DNA of 64,000 nucleotides from Marinomonas lutimaris. GTDB taxonomy: Bacteria; Pseudomonadota; Gammaproteobacteria; Pseudomonadales; Marinomonadaceae. The DNA lies in assembly GCF_019426345.1 (NCBI RefSeq), contig NZ_JAHLLW010000001.1, positions 372,001 to 436,000 of the forward strand, given 5' to 3'. The notes under the pieces were generated by a model, which made no database searches, was not told the origin of the DNA, and saw nothing but the letters and a program-made list of their open reading frames with translations. Positions 19,634-29,176 of this stretch are shown here, in pieces. How positions within the stretch are numbered: position 1 is the stretch's first letter; the number at the start of each line of letters is the position of its first letter. A program made the translations under genes and the position numbers.

Positions 19634-20041
19634 TTAACTTGGCATCGCTTCGAACGCTGGAACATCACCTAAGTGATCGTCCCAATTGCCTTTGCTGTCC
19701 ATAAAGATATGCGCTTGTGGTGTTATATCGACATCTGTATCTAAACAACCGGCAGGAACGACAACTAAGCCGCGTGCTTTCGCATCGGTAGGCACATTGG
19801 AGCCACACACAGAGCAAAAAGTACGGGCAAAGTTTGTGTCTTCTAATCGATAAAAGCTGAGTTTACCTTCGCCGCTCAACCAAGTAAGCGTAGCACCCGG
19901 CGCAAATAAATTGGCACAATGGGCGGTGCCAGAGGTTTTTCTGCATCGGCTGCAATGACAAAGGAAGAACTTTTTAAACTCGCCTTCCAATTCGAATTTA
20001 ACCGCACCACATAGACAAGATCCAGTGTGAAGATGACTCAT
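19634..20041 (-). CDS. GFA / CENP-V family zinc protein
   Basis: 135-residue protein of the glutathione-dependent formaldehyde-activating (GFA) superfamily. Cysteine sets fit zinc binding: GSCLCGAVKFEL, FLCHCSRCRKTSG and TFCSVCGSN. The family includes Gfa and many uncharacterised thiol-conjugate-handling proteins, so the substrate is unknown. The start at 20041 has GGAGAG upstream; the frame is open 22 codons further, overlapping the previous gene. It follows a stand-alone RAM-domain gene on the same strand with a 31-base gap. Confidence 0.85.
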   Translation of the reverse strand: MSHLHTGSCLCGAVKFELEGEFKKFFLCHCSRCRKTSGTAHCANLFAPGATLTWLSGEGKLSFYRLEDTNFARTFCSVCGSNVPTDAKARGLVVVPAGCLDTDVDITPQAHIFMDSKGNWDDHLGDVPAFEAMPS

Positions 20042-20072
20042 AACTGCTCTCTCCAAAAAAAGAGTTTTAAAA

Positions 20073-20348
20073 TTAAACACCAACCGAAAACATGCCTTCC
20101 AAATCATGTTTCGAATACGCTTGAAACGCCAGCATGGTTTCTGTTTTCAAAATGTAATCGATTTGAGCAAGGTGTTTTGTCACCAATTCAGATAGTTGGT
20201 CATTAGTCTGCACACGGGCGATAGCGGCGATATCGTATGAACCACTGACGGAATAAACTTCAGATAACCCTTCAATGGAAGCCAATTTTTCAGCGACTTG
20301 GTTGATGTGCTTTTTCTCAACAGAAAGCATGATGATAGCGGTAACCAT
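20073..20348 (-). CDS. Stand-alone Lrp/AsnC ligand-binding (RAM) domain protein
   Basis: 91-residue protein consisting only of the regulation-of-amino-acid-metabolism fold of Lrp/AsnC proteins (MVTAIIMLSVEKKHINQVAE..., GLSEVYSVSGSYDIAAIARV). The DNA-binding half is absent, and the length is normal for this recognised class, so it is not a truncation. Such proteins form ring oligomers that bind small ligands; the partner is not visible. The ATG has AGAGG upstream. It is likely co-transcribed with the downstream GFA gene. Confidence 0.85.
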   Translation of the reverse strand: MVTAIIMLSVEKKHINQVAEKLASIEGLSEVYSVSGSYDIAAIARVQTNDQLSELVTKHLAQIDYILKTETMLAFQAYSKHDLEGMFSVGV

Positions 20349-20535
20349 GGGTGTTTCCTCTTTGCATTATTAGTGTGTGCTGATGTTCGAATAAAACAGA
20401 TTTCGAATAGTAAGTGTCAGCGAATAGTGGAGGGAATTAAAGCACCTTAAGCGGTGATTTACAAAGGAACAAAGAGACCACTATATGGATGGATTGGAAA
20501 AAATGAGTCGTTGGGAGGATTGCTAAGAAGCATCG

Positions 20536-20563
20536 AAAAACGGCATGGAAAGCCATGCCGTTT
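20536..20563 (-). terminator. Rho-independent terminator of the flavodoxin-like gene
   Basis: AAACGGCATGG / CCATGCCGTTT, 11-base stem with a four-base loop, followed by T residues on the minus strand, about 22 bases after the stop. Confidence 0.88.
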
Positions 20564-20585
20564 GAAAAGCCAAAATAGTGCTTAA

Positions 20586-21137
20586 TTAATTGAAGCGGCT
20601 TACGATGTGCGCAACGCGTTCGCCGTAAATGCGTGCTGTTTCCAAGTCGCCTTCAGGAATAGCATCGTCGCCAGCATCTGATGGAGACTGGACCAAAACA
20701 CCCACAGAACCACCTAGGTTATTTACGTCGTCACGTGTCGCTGCAAGCGCATTGGCAGGTGGTAACCCTAAACTTACCCAAATACCACCATGCTGAGATG
20801 CTAATGTTTGTAGGTAAATAAGAGTGACTTGTTTGTCACCGTTTAAACTTGCGCTGTTGGTAAAACCACCAAACACTTTGTCTTTCCAAGCTTGAGTAAA
20901 CCACGCTTTAGAGGTGGCATCAGCGAACTTTTTAAATTGCCAAGGTGCGCCGCCCATGTAAGTTGGAGCACCAAAAATGATGGCGTCAGCTGCGTTCAAT
21001 GTATCCCAATCCGCGTCTGTAATGTCACCATTATCATCAATTTGAATGCTTTCTGCATTAGCGCCTTTTGCAACATACTCTGCAACGCGTTTGGTATGTC
21101 CGTATCCAGAGAAGAAAACCACTACTGTTTTTTTCAT
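20586..21137 (-). CDS. Flavodoxin-like NAD(P)H oxidoreductase (WrbA/flavodoxin family)
   Basis: 183-residue FMN protein. The phosphate loop is FFSGYGHTKRVAEYV (residues 8-22). The isoalloxazine loops are GAPTYMGGAPWQFKKF and GFTNSASLNGDKQVTL, as in WrbA-type quinone oxidoreductases and related flavodoxins. It is probably a soluble electron-transfer or quinone-reducing enzyme that avoids semiquinone formation. The start ATG has TTGGAGTGAGC upstream. It is monocistronic; a 15-base inverted repeat lies upstream in the divergent intergenic region. Confidence 0.85.
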   Translation of the reverse strand: MKKTVVVFFSGYGHTKRVAEYVAKGANAESIQIDDNGDITDADWDTLNAADAIIFGAPTYMGGAPWQFKKFADATSKAWFTQAWKDKVFGGFTNSASLNGDKQVTLIYLQTLASQHGGIWVSLGLPPANALAATRDDVNNLGGSVGVLVQSPSDAGDDAIPEGDLETARIYGERVAHIVSRFN

Positions 21138-21529
21138 TGCTCACTCCAATAAATTTAGATTGATTAATGCGAGGCAAGATCTCACGAGGTAAAGCCCCGT
21201 TTTTTCGAACAATATTGATAGTATGTTTTAGAAACTCGCTATACAAGGAATAACTTTGAAGCAATTAAGTTACATAAAAGCGACTATCACAAGCCAGCAT
21301 ACAAGCCTTCTTTATTTTGAGATTGAGGCTAGAGTTGTTCCTTGTATTGTTTACTTAAAGATTCATTTTTTTACGCAATGACATTAATAAAAAACGTTAG
21401 ACTCATATGGTTACGTAATGACGTCGAAAAAATACGGTAAGAGGTTTAGCGCCTTTGATATGCTTTATCTACGTCTTGAGGCGAGTGTCGTTATGCTTCA
21501 TATATTAATAAGCTTGTCAGAGGTCGAGA
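21138..21529. promoter_or_regulatory. Divergent promoter region with a spaced inverted repeat
   Basis: 392 bases between the divergent flavodoxin and EAL genes with no coding sequence. ATACAAGGAATAACT (21241-21255) and AGTTGTTCCTTGTAT (21334-21348) are inverted copies matching at 14 of 15 positions, 78 bases apart. This could be a paired regulator site or a loop-forming operator. Confidence 0.4.
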
Positions 21530-22825
21530 ATGCACGGAGCAACTATGTTGAAAACAAATAATAGCGTCGATTTAATGACTGCTATTTTGGGAGCGCAGAA
21601 TCAAGGTAGGATAGATGAGGAGCTTTTAGCTAGCTCACTGAACCATGATTTAGAGCACCTAGTGCAAACTATTCGACAGCATTTAGGAATGGATGTCGCG
21701 TTTTTGTCGCGTTTTCATGATGGTAATCGTGAAATGTTGCATGTAGATAAAAGTGACAGTTGTGGTGTCTTTCTTAATGAAGGCCATAAGGACAGAAGTG
21801 AAGTCACTTATTGCCAGTTAATTGCAGAAGAAAAGCTGCCTCAAATTATTCCCGATACATCGAAAAACGACATTACGAAAGCATTAGCAGTAACAAAAGT
21901 TTTAAATATAGGCAGTTATATTGGTGTGCCTATTTATCTCTCGGACGACTCTATTTATGGCACGCTATGTTGTTTCAGCGAGAAAGCTGATGAGTCACTG
22001 TCGGCTAAAGACTTATCTATTTTAACACTCTTCGCGAAATTTGCCGCTCGCAATATAGAGAAAGAACTTACTGCATCAAGATTGCACAAGCTCGCTCGCA
22101 ACGATATTTTCGATATCATTAATAACAAACAACTTTCCATCGTATTTCAGCCAATTTATAATTTTAAAACAAACTCGATTAAAGGTTTTGAGTGTTTGTC
22201 GCGCTTTCAAACCAAGCCCTATCATTCCCCTGATTATTGGTTCAATAAAGCCAATGCGTCAGGTGTTGGCGAAGTACTAGAGCTATTTGCTATTGAAGAA
22301 GCGCTCAATTTATTGCCAGCTATCCCTGAGCAATATTACATAACGTTAAATGTTTCTCCCAAACACCTTACATCGTCTTGTCTGCAAGCCATGTTAGACA
22401 AAGCTCCTTTGCATCGTGTTGTGTTGGAGGTGACTGAGCGTGAATCTATCCCAGACTACAAAATATTTCGGAATTCCATTCAGTCTTTTCGGGAACGAGG
22501 TATGCGTCTTGCTGTAGATGACGCAGGAGCAGGTTTTGCAAGCTTCCAACACATATTGGAGTTACAAGCGGACATTATAAAATTAGATAGAAGCTTGATC
22601 GCTAATATCAATTCAGATCATCGAAAAAGAGCTTTGGTCGCAGCTTTGATCGGCTTTGCAAAAGAAACCAAAAGCAAGGTGCTTGGTGAGGGTGTGGAAA
22701 CCTTGGCGGAGTTGGAAGTGTTGCAAGAGTTGGGTGCTCAAAAAATACAGGGATATTTTTTCTGCCATCCATTACCACTTAAAGATGCGTTAGCTTTTTG
22801 TGAGGCAAAAAATTCAAATATTTAA
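21530..22825 (+). CDS. GAF-EAL cyclic di-GMP phosphodiesterase
   Basis: 431-residue soluble protein. A GAF domain (about 30-180; VTYCQLIAEEKLPQIIPD, GSYIGVPIYLSDDSIYGTLC) senses an unknown small molecule. The EAL domain (about 195-425) has the signature written ECL instead of EAL, but catalytic and metal residues remain: Glu in FECLSRF, Asn in LNVSPKHL, Glu in LEVTERE, the Asp pair in AVDDAGAGFAS, the Lys in IKLDRSL, Glu in GEGVET and Gln in IQGYFFCHPL. It is therefore probably active. ATG 21530 has AGAGG upstream and ATG 21545 has GGAG upstream, so two starts are possible. Confidence 0.9.
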   Translation: MHGATMLKTNNSVDLMTAILGAQNQGRIDEELLASSLNHDLEHLVQTIRQHLGMDVAFLSRFHDGNREMLHVDKSDSCGVFLNEGHKDRSEVTYCQLIAEEKLPQIIPDTSKNDITKALAVTKVLNIGSYIGVPIYLSDDSIYGTLCCFSEKADESLSAKDLSILTLFAKFAARNIEKELTASRLHKLARNDIFDIINNKQLSIVFQPIYNFKTNSIKGFECLSRFQTKPYHSPDYWFNKANASGVGEVLELFAIEEALNLLPAIPEQYYITLNVSPKHLTSSCLQAMLDKAPLHRVVLEVTERESIPDYKIFRNSIQSFRERGMRLAVDDAGAGFASFQHILELQADIIKLDRSLIANINSDHRKRALVAALIGFAKETKSKVLGEGVETLAELEVLQELGAQKIQGYFFCHPLPLKDALAFCEAKNSNI

Positions 22826-22836
22826 TCTGTTTTCCT

Positions 22837-22866
22837 CCGTACTTTTATTAGGATATAAAAGTGCGG
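22837..22866 (+). terminator. Possible terminator of the EAL gene
   Basis: CCGTACTTTTAT / ATAAAAGTGCGG, 12-base stem with one G-T pair; the T run comes about 10 bases later. The rest of the 22826-23139 gap is AT-rich with no gene seen and should hold the symporter promoter. Confidence 0.45.
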
Positions 22867-23139
22867 CAGTAGACATCTTTTTATTTAAATCATTTTAATA
22901 ACAATGATTTAAGAATTATTCTAGACATCCCTTATTGTGTTTTTATTTTTCTGAAAACATTAAAAACGGCACATTCTTTACCTTTCCTATTCTTGAAAAT
23001 GACACTGTCTTTTCCCTTCATCGCGAAGAAAATAGTTTTTATGCACTATAATGGCATGTAATATGCGTGACTTTTATTTTAGGGTCGTCATCATTTAGCG
23101 GCCTAAACCATTAGAACTAATGGCATGAGAGAGACTGTT

Positions 23140-24429
23140 ATGAATACAACATTTAAAGTGTTACTTGGAATGCTGCTCGGCATCGTGGTTGGTTTGGTCC
23201 TAAACTTAACAGGGTTAAACGCAGACGGAACATGGGCGAACAGTTATTTAACGGATGGCTTGTTTAAAGTCGTTGGTACAATGTTCGTTAACGCACTGAA
23301 AATGCTTGTTGTTCCGCTGGTTTTCTTCTCTTTAGTGTGTGGTGTATGTGGTATAGGTGACATAAAGCTGCTGGGAAGGATTGGGTCTAAATCTTTCATT
23401 CTATATTTAGTGACCACCGCCATTGCCATTGCCGCAGCACTGACTATTGCCACTGCTTTTGGTATTGGTGAAGGTATGAATGCTGAGTCTTCTGTGACCT
23501 TTACAGGGAAAGACTCTCCGCCATTATCGACTGTTTTGATTAATATTGTTCCTTCAAATCCTATTAGCGCTATGGCGCAAGGTGACATGCTACCAGTGAT
23601 TTTTTTCTCGATCATGTTTGGTGTAAGCATCTTAATGGTAGGGCAAAAAGCTAAGGTTGTTAGCGATTTTATTGAGTCATTGAATGACATAATGATGAAG
23701 ATGGTCACCATTATTATGGAAGTGGCGCCTTATGCCGTGTTCTGTCTTATCGCCAGAGCCATTGCGGATTTGGGGATGGATTTGCTCGCTCAGTTGTTGG
23801 GTTATGTATTGGTGCTGATTGGCGTCTTGTTCTTCCACTTATTTGTGACTTTGCAAGTGATCCTGAAAGTCTTGTCTGGTTTGAACCCTGTGACTTTCAT
23901 GAAAAAAATGCGTAACACGCAAGTGTTTGCTTTTAGTACATCCAGCTCAAACGCGACGATTCCTGTCACTTTACGTGCGGTGACAAAACGTCTTGGCGTG
24001 AAAAACTCGGTAGCGTCTTTTACTGTGCCGTTTGGTGCGACCATCAACATGGATGGCACGGCCATCATGCAAGGTGTAGCGACTGTCTTTATCGCCAATA
24101 TCTACAATGTTGAACTTGGCATGATGGGTTATTTAACCGTTATCTTGATGTCTGTGTTGGCATCTATCGGTACCGCAGGCGTACCAGGTGTTGGTTTGAT
24201 CATGCTGTCTATGGTGTTCGCACAAGTTGGCTTACCGATTGAAGGCATTGGCTTGATTCTCGGCGTTGACCGTTTGTTAGACATGATTCGTACTGCGGTT
24301 AACGTCTCTGGTGATGCAGTGGTTTCCATCGTCGTTGCCAAAAGCGAAGGTCAGCTAGATGAGAGTGTCTACAATGATCCAAATGCGGGTAACCAGTCTG
24401 AAATGCATTTAGAGAAAAAACAGGCCTAG
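23140..24429 (+). CDS. Dicarboxylate/amino-acid:cation symporter (DAACS/GltP-DctA family)
   Basis: 429-residue inner-membrane carrier for glutamate/aspartate or C4-dicarboxylates with Na+ or H+. Family marks are the re-entrant hairpin serine-rich motif FSTSSSNATIPVTL, the TM7 motif GATINMDGTAIMQG, the second hairpin GTAGVPGVGLIMLSMVF and GVDRLLDMIRTAVNVSGD in TM8. Eight helices and two hairpins fit the length. The start at 23140 is chosen with GAGAGA upstream, rather than the ATG five codons earlier. It is monocistronic with a strong terminator. Substrate cannot be settled by reading alone. Confidence 0.92.
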   Translation: MNTTFKVLLGMLLGIVVGLVLNLTGLNADGTWANSYLTDGLFKVVGTMFVNALKMLVVPLVFFSLVCGVCGIGDIKLLGRIGSKSFILYLVTTAIAIAAALTIATAFGIGEGMNAESSVTFTGKDSPPLSTVLINIVPSNPISAMAQGDMLPVIFFSIMFGVSILMVGQKAKVVSDFIESLNDIMMKMVTIIMEVAPYAVFCLIARAIADLGMDLLAQLLGYVLVLIGVLFFHLFVTLQVILKVLSGLNPVTFMKKMRNTQVFAFSTSSSNATIPVTLRAVTKRLGVKNSVASFTVPFGATINMDGTAIMQGVATVFIANIYNVELGMMGYLTVILMSVLASIGTAGVPGVGLIMLSMVFAQVGLPIEGIGLILGVDRLLDMIRTAVNVSGDAVVSIVVAKSEGQLDESVYNDPNAGNQSEMHLEKKQA

Positions 24430-24470
24430 TTAGGTTTATCAAATAGTTAGCTCGTGAAAATGAGCTGGGG

Positions 24471-24508
24471 AAAAGAGCGCTACCTTTTTGAGGTAAGCGC
24501 TCTTTTTG
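24471..24508. terminator. Bidirectional terminator between symporter and alcohol dehydrogenase
   Basis: AAAAGAGCGCTACCT pairs with AGGTAAGCGCTCTTTTT (one bulged A) between convergent genes. Confidence 0.88.
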
Positions 24509-24523
24509 TGTGTAAAGTGGCAA

Positions 24524-25564
24524 CTAGAAATGTGTAACGACGGTCACACCCGGTGGGTTTGCTTTGTCCATATTCATCAGTGCAGCAATGGATTCTTCTA
24601 GGCTGATGGTTCGGCCGAGTAGCTTTTCTGGGCTGAGTTTTCCTGACTTAATCATCGACAACATGGCATCGTAACGGAACGCCTGCATGCCGTGACTGCC
24701 AATAATTTCTAATTCATGAGCGATAACCAGATTCATCGGAATCGGCGGTGTGGCTTGATCCGCTAACAGCAAGCCGACCTGAACGTGCTTGCCTAGTTTT
24801 TTCAAACTTTTAATGGAGTTTATGCAAGTTGTTGGGTGACCAAGCGCATCGATCGATACATGGGCACCACCGCGGGTGATTTCTTTAATCGCTTCAGCCA
24901 CATCTGCCACGCTGGTGGCATTAATAGTCGCATAAGCGCCTAGGGCTTTTGCCAGTTCAAGTTTATCGTCTGTCACGTCCACGGCAATAACATTGGCACC
25001 AATGCTGTTGGCAATCATGATGGCAGACAGTCCAACACCGCCACAACCATGCACCGCGACCCACTGGCCTGCGCTTACTTTACCTTGATCGACAACCGCT
25101 CTAAACGAGGTTACAAAGCGACAGCCAAGGCTAGCCGCTGTGGTGAAGTCTATGGTTTCTGGCAAAGTCACCAAATTCACATCCGCATGATGAATGGAGA
25201 CGTATTCCGCGAAAGATCCCCAATGGGTAAAGCCTGGCTGAGTTTGATTGCCGCAGACTTGATGATTCCCGCCGTGGCATTCTGGACAAGAACCGCATCC
25301 GCTGACAAAAGGCACAGTCACTCGGTCGCCTACTTTAAAACGCTGAACATCTTTGCCAACGGCTTCAATAACACCGGCAAACTCATGACCGGGAACGTGT
25401 GGCAACACAATGTCTGGATCATGTCCCATCCAACCGTGCCAATCGCTGCGGCATACACCGGTCGCTTCCACCTTGATCACCACACCATGATTTTCTGGTG
25501 TTGGATCTTCGACATTCATAATTTTAGGTGTGGCTGAAAAGCTTTCGTAGACAACGGCTTTCAT
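24524..25564 (-). CDS. Zinc-dependent alcohol dehydrogenase (MDR family)
   Basis: 346-residue medium-chain dehydrogenase. The catalytic zinc region is [16 protein letters not shown] with [12 protein letters not shown]. The structural zinc has four cysteines in [18 protein letters not shown], and the NAD motif is [20 protein letters not shown]. It oxidises an alcohol to an aldehyde or ketone with NAD(P); the substrate is not evident. The ATG has AAAGGAGC upstream. It diverges from an Lrp-family regulator 140 bases away, which may control it. Confidence 0.88.
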   Translation of the reverse strand: MKAVVYESFSATPKIMNVEDPTPENHGVVIKVEATGVCRSDWHGWMGHDPDIVLPHVPGHEFAGVIEAVGKDVQRFKVGDRVTVPFVSGCGSCPECHGGNHQVCGNQTQPGFTHWGSFAEYVSIHHADVNLVTLPETIDFTTAASLGCRFVTSFRAVVDQGKVSAGQWVAVHGCGGVGLSAIMIANSIGANVIAVDVTDDKLELAKALGAYATINATSVADVAEAIKEITRGGAHVSIDALGHPTTCINSIKSLKKLGKHVQVGLLLADQATPPIPMNLVIAHELEIIGSHGMQAFRYDAMLSMIKSGKLSPEKLLGRTISLEESIAALMNMDKANPPGVTVVTHF

Positions 25565-25704
25565 TGTTTGCTCCTTTGGTTATCAATACGTCAGCCTAAT
25601 AGACTACTGAATATAGAAGAAATTACCTTGCTCTTTTCCTTGTATATTAGCGACCTTAAGAAATATTATTTCAGATATGAGGTTAATAAGAGGGGGATAT
25701 TTCA

Positions 25705-26166
25705 ATGGTGGCTTTGGATAAGGTAGACACTGATATTGTTCGACGTATGCAGCAAGATGGTAAGCTGACTAACGCAAAATTAGCCAGTGAGCTTTCGTTG
25801 AGTGAAACGCCCTGTTGGAGACGATTAAAGCGGCTGGAGGAAGAGGGCATTATAACTGACTATCAGGCAAATCTTGATCGACGTAAATTAGGTTTTGGCG
25901 TGATGGCGTTTGTGCAGTTGACCTGTAATCAGCACGATGCAGAAATCACTCAAACTTTCGAACAAATGATTCAAGGTTGTGACAATGTTTTGTCCTGTCA
26001 TAACACCACAGGTGCAGCAGATTTCTTGTTGCAAGTCGTTGCCAAAGACTTAGATGACTACAGTCGCTTTGTGGATCAAGTTCTGAGAAAGCTACCTGGA
26101 GTGTCTGCTATCGCTTCGAACATCTCCTTGCGAGAGCTGAAAGCCTCAACACGGTTGCCAGTGTAA
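25705..26166 (+). CDS. Lrp/AsnC-family transcriptional regulator
   Basis: 153 residues. An N-terminal winged helix (DIVRRMQQDGKLTNAKLASELSLSETPCWRRLKRLEEEGII, split over residues 9-49) is followed by a RAM ligand domain (FGVMAFVQLTCNQHDAE..., GAADFLLQVVAKDLDDYSRFV). It diverges from a Zn-alcohol dehydrogenase and is the natural candidate to regulate it; the effector is probably an amino acid. The ATG at 25705 has AGAGGGGGA upstream. Confidence 0.9.
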   Translation: MVALDKVDTDIVRRMQQDGKLTNAKLASELSLSETPCWRRLKRLEEEGIITDYQANLDRRKLGFGVMAFVQLTCNQHDAEITQTFEQMIQGCDNVLSCHNTTGAADFLLQVVAKDLDDYSRFVDQVLRKLPGVSAIASNISLRELKASTRLPV

Positions 26167-26180
26167 TTGTGAATACTCGC

Positions 26181-26215
26181 AATAAGCCGCCATACATTAT
26201 GTATGGCGGCTTATT
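26181..26215. terminator. Bidirectional terminator between lrp-like and ABC genes
   Basis: Perfect 15-base stem AATAAGCCGCCATAC / GTATGGCGGCTTATT with a five-base loop between convergent genes. Confidence 0.88.
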
Positions 26216-26219
26216 TGGC

Positions 26220-27281
26220 CTAGAAAATGTGTATATTATCGACATCGAAATGTAGGCTTATTTCTTCGTCGACTTCAAATACCTTGTCTTCATTGATAGA
26301 CGCAATTACCTTATTGCCATCAGCTAATGTAATGTCTAGCACGGTTTCGGTACCAAGACGTTCTGATAATGATACACGGCCATGCATTGAACCTTTTATT
26401 TCACCGTGATGAGGCTCTAAATACTGAGGACGAATCCCTAGCTCAAGAGAGTCTCCAATGGCAAGATCACGATCGTGTCTAGGTAAGACCACCTCATCTA
26501 TAACGTCTGAACTGACGGTGATGCTGTCGTTATCATGAGCCACCACTTTTACTTTCACAAAGTTCATTGATGGAGAGCCAAGAAACCCCGCGACAAAGCG
26601 ATTTGCTGGCTTATGGAAAAGCTCCATTGGTGAGCCAATTTGTTGCACTTCTCCATCTTTGAGCACGACGATTTTGTCCGCTAAAGTCATCGCTTCAACT
26701 TGGTCGTGAGTCACATAAATCATGGTGGCATCGAGTTTTTTATGCAGCTTTGAAATCTCCATTCTCATATCCATCCGCAAGGCGGCGTCTAAATTTGAGA
26801 GCGGTTCATCAAATAAAAACACTTTAGGATTACGAACAATGGCGCGACCTATCGCAACACGTTGTCTTTGACCTCCAGACAGTTGGCTAGGGCGACGATC
26901 CAGCAAATGTTCCATTTGCAGAATCTGTGCAGCTTCGTTTACCCGTTGCACTTTTTCATCTTTAGGAACGCCAGATACGGTTAATCCAAAGCCAACGTTC
27001 TCTCGTACCGTCATGTGAGGAAAAATGGCATAAGATTGGAAAACCATGGCGATCCCTCGGTCCTTTGGTTGTAAGTCATTGACGACTTTTCCATCTATGG
27101 TTAACTCTCCCCCAGAAATATCTTCAAGCCCTGCTATCATGCGTAAAAGAGTGGATTTACCACAACCAGAAGGGCCAACAAAAACAACGAACTCGCCGTC
27201 TTTGATATCGATATCGACGCCCTTAATAATACGAGTAGAGCCGTAGTTTTTTTCAATGGATTTTAGCTGTAAATCCGCCAT
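26220..27281 (-). CDS. Sugar ABC transporter ATP-binding protein (MalK/UgpC/MsmX type)
   Basis: 353-residue ATPase of a CUT1-family sugar importer. Walker [18 protein letters not shown]-loop [13 protein letters not shown], signature [14 protein letters not shown], Walker [14 protein letters not shown] and the H-loop [14 protein letters not shown] are intact. The C-terminal TOBE/regulatory domain (about 240-353) is present. It is the last gene of the SBP-permease-permease-hydrolase-ATPase operon, starting two bases after the hydrolase stop with AGGA inside that gene, so it is translationally coupled. Such ATPases can also energise other CUT1 importers. Confidence 0.95.
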   Translation of the reverse strand: MADLQLKSIEKNYGSTRIIKGVDIDIKDGEFVVFVGPSGCGKSTLLRMIAGLEDISGGELTIDGKVVNDLQPKDRGIAMVFQSYAIFPHMTVRENVGFGLTVSGVPKDEKVQRVNEAAQILQMEHLLDRRPSQLSGGQRQRVAIGRAIVRNPKVFLFDEPLSNLDAALRMDMRMEISKLHKKLDATMIYVTHDQVEAMTLADKIVVLKDGEVQQIGSPMELFHKPANRFVAGFLGSPSMNFVKVKVVAHDNDSITVSSDVIDEVVLPRHDRDLAIGDSLELGIRPQYLEPHHGEIKGSMHGRVSLSERLGTETVLDITLADGNKVIASINEDKVFEVDEEISLHFDVDNIHIF

Positions 27282-27283
27282 GA

Positions 27284-28276
27284 CTACTGTCCTTTTTTAT
27301 TGTTAGCGTCTGTACTTAACAATCCTTCATCATTCACATGTACTGCGACAGGATCTAAAATTTCACCAACAAAGCCATTTGGGCCTTGATCATGAAAACC
27401 TATGATAACGGGACCAGTATCGGTTTGTAGGATTCGTGCAGCATATCGGTAGCATGGTTCATCGCCGTCTAGGAACTCACTTTCTGGGAGGCTCCATGGC
27501 CCTTCAGGGTTGTCCGCAACCAAATAGTGATTACCAGTGACTGGTTTACCAGCACGAGCTTTTATAAAAGCATCGGCCCAATGAGAAGACGATGTGCAGA
27601 ATAAGCAGTACCAACGGCCTTCAAGTTCAAACACTTGTGGTACTTCTAATTGGCCAAAGCCGCCAACAAAAACCGGTTTTTGTAGCTCCCAGTGATATAA
27701 GTCGTTAGAGGTGGCAAAGCCAATTGCGCCGCCAGCATTGGGTTCTTCAATGCCTGGTGCACGAGCGGTAAAATACATTAACCAGCCTTTGCCATTTGGG
27801 TTTTTCATCACCCATGGGTCTCGCATCGCTCGATCATGCCAATGACCTACTTGATGCTGGTCTTCATAGTATTGGGCATTTTCGCCGATTATGTCTAAGC
27901 ACAAGCCGTCTCCCACACGTTTCCAATTATGCAGATCATCGCTTATTGCGTGACCGACACGTTGATATAAACTTTTCTCGGCTAAACAGGTGCCAGTATA
28001 AAAGAGGTGATATAAGCCATCATCGTCTTTTACCACGCTGCCTGTCCAAGTTGTGGAGTCGTCCCAGGCTGTTGATGTCGAAGGCTCAAAACAGGTGCCT
28101 AAATGCTCCCAATGGATCAAATCTTTTGATATCGCATGGGCCTGGGTGACATTGAAATGGCGTAAATCTGGATTAATAAGAGATTTATCTGCTTGCAGGA
28201 AATAGCCATGCCAAACATCACCTTCTTTGTGATACCAGCTATCCCATATCCATTTTTTTTCTAATGCTATTGTCAT
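27284..28276 (-). CDS. GH-J clan (GH32/GH68-like) intracellular glycosidase of a sugar ABC operon
   Basis: 330-residue five-bladed beta-propeller glycosidase, probably beta-fructosidase-like. Three acidic motifs of clan GH-J are visible: WIWDSW with Asp12 as candidate nucleophile (the WDSW form is that of GH68), MRDPWV with Asp153 as transition-state stabiliser (RDP), and LEVPQV with Glu211 as candidate acid/base. [14 protein letters not shown] and [20 protein letters not shown] are GH32-like. It has no signal peptide and is shorter than typical levansucrases or invertases, lacking the GH32 C-terminal sandwich. It sits inside an ABC importer operon, so it should act on an imported fructoside such as sucrose or a glycosyl-fructose. 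GH43 membership is the main alternative. Confidence 0.72.
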   Translation of the reverse strand: MTIALEKKWIWDSWYHKEGDVWHGYFLQADKSLINPDLRHFNVTQAHAISKDLIHWEHLGTCFEPSTSTAWDDSTTWTGSVVKDDDGLYHLFYTGTCLAEKSLYQRVGHAISDDLHNWKRVGDGLCLDIIGENAQYYEDQHQVGHWHDRAMRDPWVMKNPNGKGWLMYFTARAPGIEEPNAGGAIGFATSNDLYHWELQKPVFVGGFGQLEVPQVFELEGRWYCLFCTSSSHWADAFIKARAGKPVTGNHYLVADNPEGPWSLPESEFLDGDEPCYRYAARILQTDTGPVIIGFHDQGPNGFVGEILDPVAVHVNDEGLLSTDANNKKGQ

Positions 28277-28297
28277 TTTTATTACTCCAAAAAAAGC

Positions 28298-29176
28298 CTA
28301 TCCTTTGACACCTGTCGATGCGATAGAGGCGATAAATGCACGTTGTAAAGCGAGATAAAAAGCTAAGACAGGCACAGTGATGATGGTGAGATAAGCCATG
28401 ACTTCTCCCCATGCCGTGTTCAATTGAAAAAAGTATTGTAAGCCAACTAATACCGGGCGATATTGCTCTTGCTGCGTCACCATGATTGGCCATAAATATT
28501 GGTTATACATGGCTAGGAACTTCAAAATTGCGGCTGTGGCAATGATCGGACCAGACAAAGGCATAACCACTCTCCAGTAAACCTGCCACCAACTGCAGCC
28601 TTCTATTCGGGACGCTTCAATAAGCTCCTTAGGCAAATCTTTAAAGTATTGAGCGAACAAGAAAATGGTTAGACCATCGGCGATAAAGGGGATAATTTGC
28701 ACTCGATAACTGTTTAACCAGCCCCAGCTGAAGCCATCTAATCCAAGCCAAGGCAATTTTGAAACCATCAACAACATTGGAATTGCAATGGTTTCAAAAG
28801 GCACAATTAGGGTGGCCAAAATAATGGAAAAAGCGATGCTTTTTCCTCGCCAATTGAGGAATACAAACGAGAACCCAGCCATCGAACAAACTAGCAGACC
28901 AAGCACAACCGTCACGCCTGTTACAAGGAGTGAGTTCAGCATAAACATACCAATGGGAGCGCGTTCAAAGGCTGCTTTATAGTTGTCAAAACTAATATCC
29001 CCAATGGGTAGAAACGCTCTAATAGAGGATGTATCTGCTAACAACTGTTGATCAGGTTTAAGCGACGACATCATCATAAAAAGAATCGGTGTGACAAAAA
29101 TGAGCGCGATGAGAGTCAATACCATATAACGCACGATTAAGCGCAATGTTGGGTTGTCCTTATCTAGTCGAAACAT
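28298..29176 (-). CDS. Sugar ABC transporter permease (MalG/UgpE-like)
   Basis: 292-residue membrane protein with six helices. The EAA loop DLPKELIEASRIEGCSWWQVYWRVVMPLSGP (split) contacts the ATPase. It is the second permease of a CUT1 importer. The start ATG overlaps the stop of the other permease by one base (TGATG), a sign of coupled translation. It is followed after 21 bases by the glycosidase gene. Confidence 0.93.
   Translation of the reverse strand: MFRLDKDNPTLRLIVRYMVLTLIALIFVTPILFMMMSSLKPDQQLLADTSSIRAFLPIGDISFDNYKAAFERAPIGMFMLNSLLVTGVTVVLGLLVCSMAGFSFVFLNWRGKSIAFSIILATLIVPFETIAIPMLLMVSKLPWLGLDGFSWGWLNSYRVQIIPFIADGLTIFLFAQYFKDLPKELIEASRIEGCSWWQVYWRVVMPLSGPIIATAAILKFLAMYNQYLWPIMVTQQEQYRPVLVGLQYFFQLNTAWGEVMAYLTIITVPVLAFYLALQRAFIASIASTGVKG

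Noticed and set aside
23244..23711. 155-codon minus-strand frame within the DAACS symporter
   Set aside because: It is the antisense of a well-supported transporter gene with intact motifs.
25049..25537. 162-codon plus-strand frame within the alcohol dehydrogenase
   Set aside because: The opposite strand encodes a complete zinc dehydrogenase with all metal ligands.
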